Assembly (NCBI RefSeq): GCF_004137085.1
Contig: NZ_QYBC01000018.1
Coordinates: 1-64,000, forward strand
Source: Lichenibacterium ramalinae
GTDB lineage: Bacteria > Pseudomonadota > Alphaproteobacteria > Rhizobiales > Beijerinckiaceae
Direction of reading: 5' to 3'
Length of the DNA: 64,000 nt
In this document: piece after piece, positions 16,579-25,031 of the stretch
How positions within the stretch are numbered: position 1 is the stretch's first letter
Layout: each line of letters starts with the position of its first letter
Made by a program: the position numbers and the translations under genes
Notes under the pieces: model-generated
Databases searched by the model: none
What the model was told of the DNA's origin: nothing
The model's input: the letters and a program-made list of their open reading frames with translations, nothing else

Positions 16579-19038
16579 ATGGCACGAGAACGCTGCCGGG
16601 GACGCAGGATGGCCGACGCGAACGACAGGGTTTCGGAGATTGCGGCGGCCGCCGGGCCCGCGGTCACCGATTCCAAGGTGCCCGAACCCGAGGTTCCCGG
16701 ACCCGAAGTGTCCGATCTCAAAGTGACCGCGCCCGGGGCCGTCGAGCCCACGACGGCCGACTTCCGCCACCTCGCCGACGCCATTCCCCAGCTCGCCTGG
16801 ATCGCGGACGGGCATGGCTCCATCTTCTGGTACAATCGGCGCTGGTACGACTACACCGGCACGACGCTCGCCGACATGCGCGGCCGCAGCTGGTCCAAGG
16901 TCCACCACCCCGATCACGTGCTCCAGGTCGTGGAGCGCTACAACACGGCCTTCGCGGCCGGCGAGACCTGGGAGGACACCTTCCCGCTGCGCCGCCACGA
17001 CGGCGTGTTCCGCTGGTTCCTGTCCCGCGCCGAGCCGGTCCGCGATGCCGAGGGCACGGTCGTCCGCTGGTTCGGCACCAACACCGACATCACCGAATCG
17101 CGCGATGCCGAGGCCGCCGTGCGGCGCTCGGAGGAGCGGTTTCGCACGCTGATCTCGGCGTCCGCCGACCTCATCTGGACGGCCGGGCCCGACGGCGGCA
17201 TGATCCCGCCGCTGCCGACCTGGCGCGCCTACACGGGCCAGACGGAGGCGGACTACGCCGGCTGGGGCTGGTTCGACAGCGTCCACCCGGAAGACCGGGA
17301 GCGGGTGATGGACCTTTGGCGGGACTGCCTGGCGAGCCGGGCGCCGCTCCATGCCGAGTTCCGCCTGCGCCGCCGCGACGGCGCCTGGCGCTATTCGGAC
17401 GTGCGGGCCGCCCCGGTCCTGGGGCCGGACGGCAGCGTGCGCGAATGGGTCGGCGTCAGCTCGGACATCAGCGAGAGGCGCGAGGCCGAGGACGCCATCT
17501 TCGAGGCCAAGGAGCTGGCCGAGAGCGCCAATCGCGCCAAGAGCCAGTTCATCGCCAACATGAGCCACGAGCTGCGGACCCCGCTCTCGGCCGTGATCGG
17601 CTACAGCGAGATGCTGGCCGAGGAGATCGAGGACGTCGGACAGACGCACCTCCTCACCGACGTCGGCAAGATCGAGAGCAGCGCCCGCCACCTGCTCGGC
17701 CTCATCAACGACGTGCTCGACCTGTCCAAGATCGAGGCCGGCCGCATGACGGTCGAATCGGTGGATTTCGACGTGGCCGCCATGGTGGACGAGGTGGTGG
17801 GGGCCACGGGCGGGCTCATCGGCAAGAAGGACAACCGCTTCGTCCTCGACCTCGGCGAGGGGCTCGGGCGCATGCAGTCGGACGAGCTGAAGATCCGGCA
17901 ATGCCTGATGAACCTCATCGGCAATGCCGCCAAGTTCACCGAAGCCGGCACCATCACGCTGCGGGTCAGGCGCCCGGAGCCGGACCGTCTCGCCTTCGAC
18001 GTCGCCGACACCGGCATCGGCATGACGGCCGACCAGCTGGGCCGGCTGTTCCAGCGGTTCTCGCAGGCGGACGAATCGACGACGCGGCAGTTCGGCGGCA
18101 CGGGGCTCGGCCTCGCCATCACGCGCGCCTTCGCCAAGCGCCTGGGCGGCGACGTCGTGGTCGAAAGCGCGCCAGGGCGCGGCTCCGTGTTCCACCTCGT
18201 CCTCGCCGCGGCGGTGCGCTCCGACGACGGCGGGGCGACGGCCCACCCCGTCACCATCAAGCCCGAGCCCGAGGAGGCGGCGGCTGAAGGCGGCGGCGAA
18301 GCGCCGCGCCGCATCCTCGTCGTGGACGACGACCCGGCGGCCCGCGACCTGCTGGCGCGCTTCCTCAAGCGCGAAGGCTTCAGCGTCACGGGCGCGGCCG
18401 ACGGCCAGGCCGGCCTGACGCTCGCCCGGGCGCTGCGCCCCCAGGCCATCCTGCTCGATGTCGAGATGCCGCGCATGGACGGCTGGTCGGTGCTGCACGC
18501 GCTGCGCCAGGACCCGGTGCTGGTGGACACGCCGATCGTCATGGTGTCGGTCAAGAACGAGCAGAGCCTCGCCTACGCGCTCGGCGCCACCGACTACCTG
18601 ATGAAACCGGTCGACTGGGAGCGGTTGAAGCGCGTGCTGGACCGCCTCCAGCCCCAGCGCGACGGCACCATCCTGGTGATCGACGACGACGAGGGCGCGC
18701 GCGAACGCATGCGCTTCACCTTGACGCGCGCCGGATGGACGGTGGTGGAGGCGGGCGACGGCCAGCAGGCGCTGGAGCGCCTCGACGGCGTGACGCCCTG
18801 CCTCATCCTGCTCGACCTGATGATGCCGGTGATGGATGGGTTCGACTTCCTCGAGCGGCTGCGCCAGCGTGCCGACGGCGGCCTTGTTCCCGTGGTGGTT
18901 TTGACCGCCAAGGATGTTACACCGGAAGAAAGGGCCTGCCTCGACCGGCAGGCCGAACGGATCATCACCAAGGGCAGCCTCAGCCTGCCCGACCTCGCCC
19001 AGGAACTGAGGGATCTCATCCCGGCTCCCGCGCGATAG
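16579..19038 (+). CDS. Hybrid sensor histidine kinase: PAS-PAS-HisKA-HATPase-REC-REC
   Basis: This 819-residue soluble kinase starts with a Pro/Glu/Val-rich lead with repeated (E/G)PEV units. Two PAS domains with PAC motifs (IPQLAWIADGHGSIFWYNRR; LIWTAGPDG) follow. HisKA has acceptor H330 in NMSHELRTPLSAVIGYSEM. An HATPase carries NLIGNAAKF, DTGIGM and GGTGLGL. The first receiver has D627, the second D746. There is no membrane segment, so the signal is cytoplasmic. The next gene, 20 bases on, encodes a single-domain receiver that is the likely phosphate exit. ATG 16609 is an alternative start. The HisKA/HATPase/REC/REC part is closely similar to the kinases at 52298-55177 and 55423-57477. Confidence 0.92.
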   Translation: MARERCRGRRMADANDRVSEIAAAAGPAVTDSKVPEPEVPGPEVSDLKVTAPGAVEPTTADFRHLADAIPQLAWIADGHGSIFWYNRRWYDYTGTTLADMRGRSWSKVHHPDHVLQVVERYNTAFAAGETWEDTFPLRRHDGVFRWFLSRAEPVRDAEGTVVRWFGTNTDITESRDAEAAVRRSEERFRTLISASADLIWTAGPDGGMIPPLPTWRAYTGQTEADYAGWGWFDSVHPEDRERVMDLWRDCLASRAPLHAEFRLRRRDGAWRYSDVRAAPVLGPDGSVREWVGVSSDISERREAEDAIFEAKELAESANRAKSQFIANMSHELRTPLSAVIGYSEMLAEEIEDVGQTHLLTDVGKIESSARHLLGLINDVLDLSKIEAGRMTVESVDFDVAAMVDEVVGATGGLIGKKDNRFVLDLGEGLGRMQSDELKIRQCLMNLIGNAAKFTEAGTITLRVRRPEPDRLAFDVADTGIGMTADQLGRLFQRFSQADESTTRQFGGTGLGLAITRAFAKRLGGDVVVESAPGRGSVFHLVLAAAVRSDDGGATAHPVTIKPEPEEAAAEGGGEAPRRILVVDDDPAARDLLARFLKREGFSVTGAADGQAGLTLARALRPQAILLDVEMPRMDGWSVLHALRQDPVLVDTPIVMVSVKNEQSLAYALGATDYLMKPVDWERLKRVLDRLQPQRDGTILVIDDDEGARERMRFTLTRAGWTVVEAGDGQQALERLDGVTPCLILLDLMMPVMDGFDFLERLRQRADGGLVPVVVLTAKDVTPEERACLDRQAERIITKGSLSLPDLAQELRDLIPAPAR

Positions 19039-19058
19039 AACGGATTGGAGGCCACTGC

Positions 19059-19439
19059 ATGCGTATATTGCTCGTCGAGGACCACGAGGAGATCTGGGAC
19101 TTCCTGTCGCGTCGGCTCCGCCGCCGCGGTTTCGAGGTCGTCCTGGCGGCGGACGGCCAGGAAGGGGTCGACAAGGCGGGTGCCGAATCGCCCGACATCA
19201 TCCTGCTCGACATGAACCTGCCGATCATCGACGGGTGGACCGCGGCCAGCATGATCAAGGCCGAGGCCAAGACCGCCCACATCCCCATCATCGCCCTGAC
19301 GGCCCACGCCATGTCGGGCGACCGCGAGAAGGCCATCGCGGCTGGCTGCAACGATTACCACCCGAAGCCGGTCGATTTCTCGCGGCTGCTGGCGCAGATC
19401 GAGGCGCTGGGCGGCAAGGCGGCGCCGGCTGCGGGCTGA
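19059..19439 (+). CDS. Single-domain response regulator (DivK/CheY-like)
   Basis: The 126 residues form one receiver: ILLVEDHEE at the acidic pocket, acceptor D53 in IILLDMNLPIIDGW, T in ALTAHA and K in HPKPVDF. There is no output domain, so it acts by protein contact or as a phosphotransfer intermediate, as DivK does. GGATTGGAGG precedes ATG 19059. It lies 20 bases after the double-receiver kinase and 7 bases before the next gene, indicating a three-gene operon. Confidence 0.92.
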   Translation: MRILLVEDHEEIWDFLSRRLRRRGFEVVLAADGQEGVDKAGAESPDIILLDMNLPIIDGWTAASMIKAEAKTAHIPIIALTAHAMSGDREKAIAAGCNDYHPKPVDFSRLLAQIEALGGKAAPAAG

Positions 19440-19446
19440 CGGGCCC

Positions 19447-20115
19447 GTGGGAGCGGTGCCGACGACCCCGTCCCGCGCCGGCCTGCTGGCGGGGCTGCGA
19501 CACCTGCTGGACCGCCGGCTCGGCCCCGGCGGCGAAGCCGCGGCGCCGCACCGACGCGCCGCGCCCGGCGACGCGGCGCTCGATTCGACCCAGGACGCCA
19601 CTCGAGACGCCACCCAGGACGCGGCCGGCGAAACGGGCCGGCGCGACCGGCGCCTGGGCCTGCCGCAGGAGATCCTCGACCGCAGCCTGTCCGGCAAGGT
19701 CCTGGACGGCTGGCTGCAGAACCGCCACCAGGTGCTGGTGCCGCTGACGCTGCGCCTGGGACGGCTTTCCCCGGACGATGCCGCCCTGGTGATGCGGTTC
19801 ACCGCCGTCGCGGTGCTCAACGCCACCGACGGCGGCGACGGGGCCCGCCGGTCAGCCGAGCGTTGGCTGCGGGAGATCGGCGCGCCCGGCGACGGGCTCG
19901 GCCCCTTCGCGGCGGCGCTGGATTCGCCCCCGCCCCTGAGCCAGATGCTGGCGGCGCTCCGGGCCCGCGACCTCGCCCCTTACGCCTATGCGGCGGCCGT
20001 GGCGGCCGTCGATACGCGCGAGCCCGCCGGCCGGGTCTTCGCCAGCTTCGTCGCTATCCGCCTCGACCTGCCGGCCGACGCCGTGCGCTCGATCGACCGC
20101 CGCGCCCGCCGCTGA
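19447..20115 (+). CDS. Hypothetical protein with DUF533/TerB-like C-terminus
   Basis: From GTG 19447 this is a 222-residue protein. The first 65 residues are Arg/Gly/Ala-rich and disordered looking, with a short repeat of D-A-T-(Q/R)-D units. The rest is helical: LVPLTLRLGRLSPDDAALVMRF in part, then MLAALRARDLAPYAYAAAVA. The end, FVAIRLDLPADAVRSID, resembles the last helices of DUF533/YebE or TerB-like proteins. No catalytic motif is seen. Its position directly after the receiver gene suggests a link to that signalling operon. The stop codon lies in the loop of a 9 bp hairpin. Confidence 0.6.
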   Translation: MGAVPTTPSRAGLLAGLRHLLDRRLGPGGEAAAPHRRAAPGDAALDSTQDATRDATQDAAGETGRRDRRLGLPQEILDRSLSGKVLDGWLQNRHQVLVPLTLRLGRLSPDDAALVMRFTAVAVLNATDGGDGARRSAERWLREIGAPGDGLGPFAAALDSPPPLSQMLAALRARDLAPYAYAAAVAAVDTREPAGRVFASFVAIRLDLPADAVRSIDRRARR

Positions 20116-20124
20116 GCGGCGGGC
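20104..20124. terminator. Hairpin enclosing a stop codon, possible bidirectional terminator
   Basis: GCCCGCCGC (20104-20112) pairs perfectly with GCGGCGGGC (20116-20124), leaving the TGA stop of the plus-strand gene as the three-base loop. It lies between convergent genes, which fits a bidirectional terminator, but no U-run follows on either strand. It may instead be chance in GC-rich coding sequence. Confidence 0.35.
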
Positions 20125-20231
20125 CGCGACGTCACGGCTGTGGACGGATCGGACGGGCGCTCGAAGGCCCGCCGATACCATCGAGAGACGTCTCGCCGTC
20201 GTCGAGCCGTAGGGCTGTCAGTCCCCGATTC

Positions 20232-20918
20232 TCACGCGCGGAAACTCGTCAACCCCTGTCGCTGCCGGCCCGCGGGGTCGAAGTTCTCCGGCGCGAGCCA
20301 GAGCGCGAAGGCGCGGCGCACGGCCGGCCAGTCGCCGTCCGTCATGGCATACCAGGCGGTGTCGCGGTTGCGCCCCTTCACGATCATGTGTTGGCGGAAC
20401 ACGCCCTCGAAGACGAAGCCGAGACGCTCGGCCGCGGCGCGCGAGGGGGCGTTGAGGGCGTTGCACTTCCACTCGTAGCGGCGGTAGCCGAGCCCGTCGA
20501 AGGCATATCCGGCGAGCAGCGCCATGGCTTCCGTCGCGCCGGGCCGGCGCTGCAGCGCCGGGGTGAACAGGATGTTGCCGACCTCGATGCAGCGGTGGGC
20601 CGGGTCGTGCCGCATCAGCGTGGCGAAACCCACGGCGTTGCCCGAGGCGCGATCCACGATGGCCCAGAAGAGGGGATCGGCCGAGGCGGCCTTCTCGGCG
20701 AGCGCGGCCGTCAGGCGCGCCGCGTCGGGGTAGGGCCCGTCGAACAGGTAGTCCCACACCGCATCGGCGCCGGCGAGGTTGCGCCACAGGGCCGGGCCGT
20801 GCGCGGCGGCGTCGAGCGGTTCAAGCCGGACGAAGCGGCCCTCGATGGGCTTGCGCTCCGGCCGGCGCGCCGGGGTGGCGTCGATGGCGGGGCCGATCGG
20901 GCGGGCGGGGGCCTGCAT
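20232..20918 (-). CDS. GNAT-family N-acetyltransferase (RimJ/RimL-like)
   Basis: The 228-residue protein shows the pattern of RimJ/RimL-type acetyltransferases. It has FVRLEPLDAAAHGPALW at the start, a central VGFATLMRHDP and IEVGNILFTPALQRRPGATEA with the acetyl-CoA-binding turn. YEWKCNALNAPSRAAAERLGF, the signature of this branch, follows (shown here in part: NAPSRAAAERLGF). The substrate could be a protein N-terminus or a small amine. It starts 9 bases after the HerA-like ATPase gene ends on the same strand, so the two are probably co-transcribed. Confidence 0.9.
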   Translation of the reverse strand: MQAPARPIGPAIDATPARRPERKPIEGRFVRLEPLDAAAHGPALWRNLAGADAVWDYLFDGPYPDAARLTAALAEKAASADPLFWAIVDRASGNAVGFATLMRHDPAHRCIEVGNILFTPALQRRPGATEAMALLAGYAFDGLGYRRYEWKCNALNAPSRAAAERLGFVFEGVFRQHMIVKGRNRDTAWYAMTDGDWPAVRRAFALWLAPENFDPAGRQRQGLTSFRA

Positions 20919-20927
20919 CGTGTGTCC

Positions 20928-22490
20928 TCATTCGGCGGCGGTGCGTTCGGACGGACCGAAGAGGTCCGGCGTTACGGCCCGTGCCGCTTCGGCCGGCGCC
21001 GTCGCGGGGGCGTTGGGGTCGCCGGGCGCCGTCTCCCAGCCGAACTCCGGCACGGCCGCCACGCGGTTGCCCGACATGTCCGATCGCGTCACCACGAGGT
21101 CTCCCTTGTCGAGGTGGCGGATGCGCGAGCGTGCCCGTCCGGCCGAATGCATGCCGCAGCGGCGCGCGACCTCGTGGTCCGACGGACAGGGCGCCCCCGC
21201 CAGCGCCGCCCCCGCCATGATGAGGTAGATGGCCTGCATGTCGTCCGGGATGGCGCGGGCCACCGCCAGGGCGCGGTCCCACTCGGCGCCGGCCGCGCGG
21301 TCGGGGTCGAGGCCGGCCCGGGCGGCGTTGAGGTACAGCTTCACCTCGGCCGGTGCGACCGTGCCGACCCGGCCGATGCGGCAGCGGACCTGGAAATCGC
21401 CGAACAGCACCGGCTCGGGCCGGAAGAAGCTGTCCGGGTCGGCCATGGTCTCGCGCGCGATGGCGCGCAGGCTCCGCTCGCGCTCCTCCGCCGGCAGGGC
21501 CGGCACCTCCTCGGGGGCGGGGCCGGCGGGCCGGTTGCGGACGATCTCCTCTAGGATCTGGTGCATCGAGGGCGCCGACGGCGCGGCGGCGCGGCGCTCG
21601 GCCGCCGTGGCCCGGGCCGGCCCGAGCGGGACCGGCGCCAGGATGAGGTCGCGTGCTTCGGCGCTCGGCTGTCCGGGCAGGGGCGTCAGCTTCGGCGTGC
21701 CGCCGCGCGGCGCCGTTTTGACGGCTCCGACGCGGATCGGCAAGGGACGGCGCGACAGGGCGGGGCCCAGCGCCACGAAATGCCCGCGCTGCAGCTCCCG
21801 AAACACTTCGGCCTGCCGGCGCTCGAGGCCGAGCAGGTCCGCCGCCCGGGCCATGTCGATGTCGAGGAAGGTGCGGCCCATCAGGAAGTTCGTGGCTTCC
21901 GCCGCGACGTTCTTGGCCAGCTTGGCCAGGCGCTGCGTCGCGATGACGCCGGCGAGGCCGCGCTTGCGGCCGCGGCACATGAGGTTGGTCATGGCGCCGA
22001 GCGACAGCTTGCGCGCCTCCTCCGACACGTCCCCCGAGACGGCCGGCGCGAAGAGTTGGGCCTCGTCGACGATGACGAGGGCCGGAAACCAATGGTCCCG
22101 GTCGGCGTCGAAGAGGCCGTTGAGGAACAGCGCGGCGGCGCGCATCTGCATCTCGGCGTCGAGCGTTTCCAGCGTCAGCACGGCCGAGATGCGGTGCTGA
22201 CGCACCCGGGCCGCGATGGTCTCGAGTTCGGCGACGCTGCGGTCGCCGTCCACCACCACATGGCCGAAGCGGTCGGCGAGGCCGACGAAGTCGCCCTCCG
22301 GGTCGATCACGACCTGTTGGACGTGGGGGGCGCTCTGTTCGAGCAGCCGGCGCAGCAGGTGTGACTTGCCCGAGCCCGAATTGCCCTGGACCAGGAGGCG
22401 CGTCGCCAGCAGTTCCTCGAGGTCGAGCATGGCAGGCCCGGGGACGGCGCCCGACGCGGCCGTGAGCCCCATGTCGATTTCGATCTTCAT
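20928..22490 (-). CDS. HerA-like/DUF87 P-loop ATPase with C-terminal winged-helix
   Basis: This 520-residue protein has Walker A GNSGSGKSH (residues 36-44), Walker B LVIVDEAQLF (D142, E143) and a sensor Q in GVIATQRLAKLAKNV. That is the layout of the HerA/FtsK-like DUF87 group. Between residues about 230 and 370 is a proline-rich linker. The last 130 residues include SDHEVARRCGMHSAGRARSR, which looks like a winged helix-turn-helix. No NurA nuclease gene is adjacent, unlike archaeal HerA pairs or HerA-based defence islands. DNA translocation or remodelling is inferred. ATG 22502 is an in-frame alternative start. Confidence 0.82.
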   Translation of the reverse strand: MKIEIDMGLTAASGAVPGPAMLDLEELLATRLLVQGNSGSGKSHLLRRLLEQSAPHVQQVVIDPEGDFVGLADRFGHVVVDGDRSVAELETIAARVRQHRISAVLTLETLDAEMQMRAAALFLNGLFDADRDHWFPALVIVDEAQLFAPAVSGDVSEEARKLSLGAMTNLMCRGRKRGLAGVIATQRLAKLAKNVAAEATNFLMGRTFLDIDMARAADLLGLERRQAEVFRELQRGHFVALGPALSRRPLPIRVGAVKTAPRGGTPKLTPLPGQPSAEARDLILAPVPLGPARATAAERRAAAPSAPSMHQILEEIVRNRPAGPAPEEVPALPAEERERSLRAIARETMADPDSFFRPEPVLFGDFQVRCRIGRVGTVAPAEVKLYLNAARAGLDPDRAAGAEWDRALAVARAIPDDMQAIYLIMAGAALAGAPCPSDHEVARRCGMHSAGRARSRIRHLDKGDLVVTRSDMSGNRVAAVPEFGWETAPGDPNAPATAPAEAARAVTPDLFGPSERTAAE

Positions 22491-22613
22491 CGCCACGACC
22501 ATAGCGCGGATCGACCGGCCGGGGCAGGGGGCATCGGGCGCGATCCCCAGGCGCAGGGCGGCGGCCGCGGCCCATCAAGGGTCCGTTCACATTCGAATCG
22601 TATCTTCGCTGTC

Positions 22614-22619
22614 AGGAGG
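22614..22619 (+). promoter_or_regulatory. Strong Shine-Dalgarno for the 47-residue membrane protein
   Basis: A perfect AGGAGG lies eight bases before ATG 22628. Two other ATGs (22620, 22623) lie too close to it and in other frames. This site is the main reason to accept the short gene that follows. Confidence 0.6.
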
Positions 22620-22627
22620 ATGATGCG

Positions 22628-22771
22628 ATGATCCTGGCCGCCCTCGCCGCCGTCCATGCTTCGCCCGCGCTGCTGGCGATGGGCTTCTCGATCCTGCTCG
22701 TGGTGTCGCTGGTGGCGGCCGAGGAGGCCGAACGGCGGACGGACGACCGCCCGGAGGAGCGCGGCGTCTGA
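22628..22771 (+). CDS. Small single-span membrane protein, 47 residues
   Basis: This short gene encodes MILAALAAVHASP, then one hydrophobic helix (ALLAMGFSILLVVSLVAA), then a charged tail (EEAERRTDDRPEERGV). The arrangement of a short N-terminus, one membrane span and an acidic/basic cytosolic end is typical of bacterial small membrane proteins. It has a perfect AGGAGG at ideal spacing and is divergent from the HerA-like gene. Function is unknown and no homologue is recognised. It is too short for most gene finders. Confidence 0.55.
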   Translation: MILAALAAVHASPALLAMGFSILLVVSLVAAEEAERRTDDRPEERGV

Positions 22772-22781
22772 GCCGCCCGCG

Positions 22782-23072
22782 TCAGCTCACGACGCCCTGT
22801 TTCAGGCGCTCCAGCGCCACCAGGCCCGAGCGTCCCGCATCCACGGGACTGCTGAACCGGCCGGGGCTCTGCGCCACCGGCTGGATGTGGCCGAACCGGC
22901 GGATCTGCCAACCGAAGCCGGTCGGCGTCTCGGCCGCCCGCACCACCACCATGACGAGGTTGTGGTCCTCCGGGAACTGCAGCCTGTGCTCGCGTTTGCG
23001 CTGCCGTGCCAAAGCGGCAGCTTCCCGCGCCGCCTCGGTGAAGTGGCGGCGCGTCTTGCTGGTCGACGCCAT
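22782..23072 (-). CDS. Small hypothetical protein, 96 residues
   Basis: From ATG 23072 the protein opens with a basic, Ala-rich helix (TRRHFTEAAREAAALARQRK). A mixed beta-like part follows (NLVMVVVRAAETPTGFGWQIR, shortened here) and it ends in LVALERLKQGVVS. The pattern recalls the small DUF-type proteins with a GWQIRR core that are common in Rhizobiales, but I cannot name a family. It converges on the 47-residue gene, with 10 bases between the stops. An upstream extension exists in frame but is Ser/Gly/Ala-rich and unlike protein. Confidence 0.6.
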   Translation of the reverse strand: MASTSKTRRHFTEAAREAAALARQRKREHRLQFPEDHNLVMVVVRAAETPTGFGWQIRRFGHIQPVAQSPGRFSSPVDAGRSGLVALERLKQGVVS

Positions 23073-23249
23073 CGGTCCCAACCTCGACTTTCCAGCCGCC
23101 CGGAGATCCGTCCCGCGGACCCACGCCTGCGACGCCGTGTTGCCGGCCGCGCCCGCGGCGACACGGGATCGCGACGTTGGCGACCCCACGGCAGGATAGG
23201 AGCAAGTGCCGGCCGATCCAGCATTCACATGGGATAAGCTTCGGCGCCC

Positions 23250-23355
23250 CTAGAGCGCTTTCGCCTTCGGCCCATTCGCTCCGGCTCCGAATCGAGATCA
23301 GTGTCGTCGGCTTCGAGTCGCCAAGGCGACTCGGGGAAAGCCGATACTGCTCCAG
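23250..23355 (+). repeat. Interspersed palindromic repeat, copy 2 (best preserved)
   Basis: About 106 bases bounded by CTAGAGCGCTTTCGCC and CTGCTCCAG. The right half folds into a long hairpin: TCGGCTT (23307-23313) with AAGCCGA (23338-23344), enclosing the perfect arms CGAGTCGCC (23314-23322) and GGCGACTCG (23325-23333). It recurs at 12663-12745 in the same orientation, and inverted at 32816-32920 and 47253-47358. It is always between genes. It is a REP-like non-autonomous element by form; no transposase is nearby. Confidence 0.75.
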
Positions 23356-23469
23356 GGCAAGGATCACGGCCGGCGCCCGTCGATCGACTTGAGCTTGGCC
23401 TTTAAACTGGACTGCGTTGCTCTGTGGCGATTGGACGCGTTGCAGATAAGGGACGGTTTTGCCCGCCCT

Positions 23470-24591
23470 TCAAGGCGTGCGGGGCGCGGCCGGGCCGACA
23501 TGTTCGGCGAAGAAGCGCAGCATCTCGCCCGACGCATCCGGGCCGTGCGGGTCGGTATAGGACCCGGCCGCATCGCCGCCCGCCCAGGCATGGCCGGCGC
23601 TGCGGATGGCCCATTGCTCGACGAGGGCGCGCCCGTCGGCATCGAGGAAGCGGGTGCGGCGATAGGCGTGGCCGCCCGGCGCGACGCCGTCCTCGGCCTC
23701 GCGCAGCACGGTCGCGGCCTGGATCGCCTGGGTCGCCACGGCGTCGCCGTTGACGGGATGGACGGTGCCGTCGCGGTCGCCGTGGAACACGATGGTGGGC
23801 ACGGCGGCGGTGGCGGCAGCGCCGGCCGGGGAAGCACTGCCCTGCCGCATGGCCGAGAAGGCCGAGGCCATGTCGTGGGCCGCCCCGCAGGCGAGGCCCG
23901 AATGGACCCCCACGGCGGCGTAGAGATCCGGATAGGCCTGGCCCATCGTGGCGGCGAGGGCGCCCCCGGCCGAGAGCCCGGCGACGTAGACCCGGGCGGG
24001 ATCGACGGGGTGGCGCGCCATGACGTCGCGCGTGATGCCGGCGATGAGGGCCGGCTCGCCGCGATCCCGGTGCTGGTCCCCGTCGTTGAACCAGTTCCAG
24101 CACTTCTGGCCATTGGCGGCCGTGGTCTGCCCCGGGTAGCACACCAGGAAGCCGTCGCGCTCGGCCCAGGCGTTCATGCGCGTGCCGGCGGCGAAGTCGT
24201 CGGGGGACTGGCTGCAGCCGTGCAGCATCACGACGAGCGGCATGGCGATGCCGGCCTCGGCGCAGGCCGGGACGTACAGTTTGTAAGGCCGGCTGCCGGC
24301 GGGACCGGCGAAGCGCGCTTCCGTGAAACTGCCGACGGCCGAGCCGGCCGGGGGCGGCGCCGGCGCCTTGGCGGGGGGCGTGAAGGGATTGAAGGCGCAG
24401 AAGCTGTCGAAGGCGTCCTGCATGTCCGACATCATGCCGTCGAAGAGGCTGGCCGGCGCGGCGGCACGGGCCGCCGGCGGCGCGGCGTCGTCGAGAAGGC
24501 CGCGCTTGACCACCGTCGCGGCTTCGCCGAGACGGCCCGCGCGCACCAGCCGGGTGGCGCCGATCATCCCGGCTCGAAACATTTGCGTCAT
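23470..24591 (-). CDS. PHB-depolymerase-family secreted or cytosolic esterase
   Basis: This 373-residue alpha/beta hydrolase of the PHB depolymerase family (polymer or oligomer esterase) has oxyanion-region LHGCSQSPDDFA and the nucleophile S207 in GLSAGG. A catalytic acid lies in HGDRDGTVHP (D274 likely) and H334 in SAGHAWAGG. The N-terminus (FRAGMIGATRLVRAGRLGEA) is the helical lead usual for this branch and is not a signal peptide. Hydrolysis of polyhydroxybutyrate oligomers or other esters is inferred. ATG 24591 is chosen over an in-frame extension to 24744 that is Arg/Pro-rich and not protein-like. Confidence 0.88.
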   Translation of the reverse strand: MTQMFRAGMIGATRLVRAGRLGEAATVVKRGLLDDAAPPAARAAAPASLFDGMMSDMQDAFDSFCAFNPFTPPAKAPAPPPAGSAVGSFTEARFAGPAGSRPYKLYVPACAEAGIAMPLVVMLHGCSQSPDDFAAGTRMNAWAERDGFLVCYPGQTTAANGQKCWNWFNDGDQHRDRGEPALIAGITRDVMARHPVDPARVYVAGLSAGGALAATMGQAYPDLYAAVGVHSGLACGAAHDMASAFSAMRQGSASPAGAAATAAVPTIVFHGDRDGTVHPVNGDAVATQAIQAATVLREAEDGVAPGGHAYRRTRFLDADGRALVEQWAIRSAGHAWAGGDAAGSYTDPHGPDASGEMLRFFAEHVGPAAPRTP

Positions 24592-25031
24592 GGGTGCCGT
24601 ATCCTCGTCGTTCCGCCAGGCGGAAAAAGTCGGGGGCGCCGGACCGGCCGCCCCTGGCGGAGGCGCGCGGGATGCGCCTCCTTCGTCGCGGGCGGGTGGG
24701 AGCCGCCTGCCGCGCCTTGAGACGGCGTCGTTGTTGCGCCGCACAATGATATGCGACGCCGTTTATTGCAATGCACGGGCCGCGTCGGAGTTGCCTGACG
24801 CCCCTGCACGGCAGGTCTGCCCCCGGCGGGCAGGGCGGGACTGAGGGAGCGTGGCAGGCGCCGATGCCGCAGGATCGGCGGCGGGGCTTTCGGGGGCCTG
24901 ACGCCGCGCGGCGGCGCTTTCCTGGGCCTGACGCCGCGCGGCGGCGCCGTGGCGCGTGGCCTTGGAGGAACGATCGGCGGCCCGGAGCTTTATCGGTTCT
25001 GCCCGTGTCCGCGGGCCACAGGAGACGTCCC
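24592..25031. other. Divergent intergenic region, 440 bases
   Basis: This region separates the divergent esterase and SDR genes. Bases 24731-24775 are AT-richer (AATGATATGCGACG, TTTATTGCAATG) and are the most promoter-like part. A two-unit direct repeat lies at 24894-24947. An open frame extends the SDR upstream to 24771, but its translation is Arg/Ala/Gly-rich. No gene is supported. Confidence 0.4.
24894..24947. repeat. Two-copy 30-base direct repeat
   Basis: The 24-base unit beginning GGGCCTGACGCC occurs at 24894-24917 and again, identical, at 24924-24947, so the period is 30. Each unit contains the self-complementary GCCGCGCGGC. It lies upstream of the SDR gene. Whether it is a binding site or a slippage product cannot be told. 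Confidence 0.6.

Noticed and set aside
20928-22490. HerA-like gene as part of an antiphage defence island
   Set aside because: No nuclease, SIR2, or other defence-type gene nearby; neighbours are ordinary and no mobile-element markers are present.
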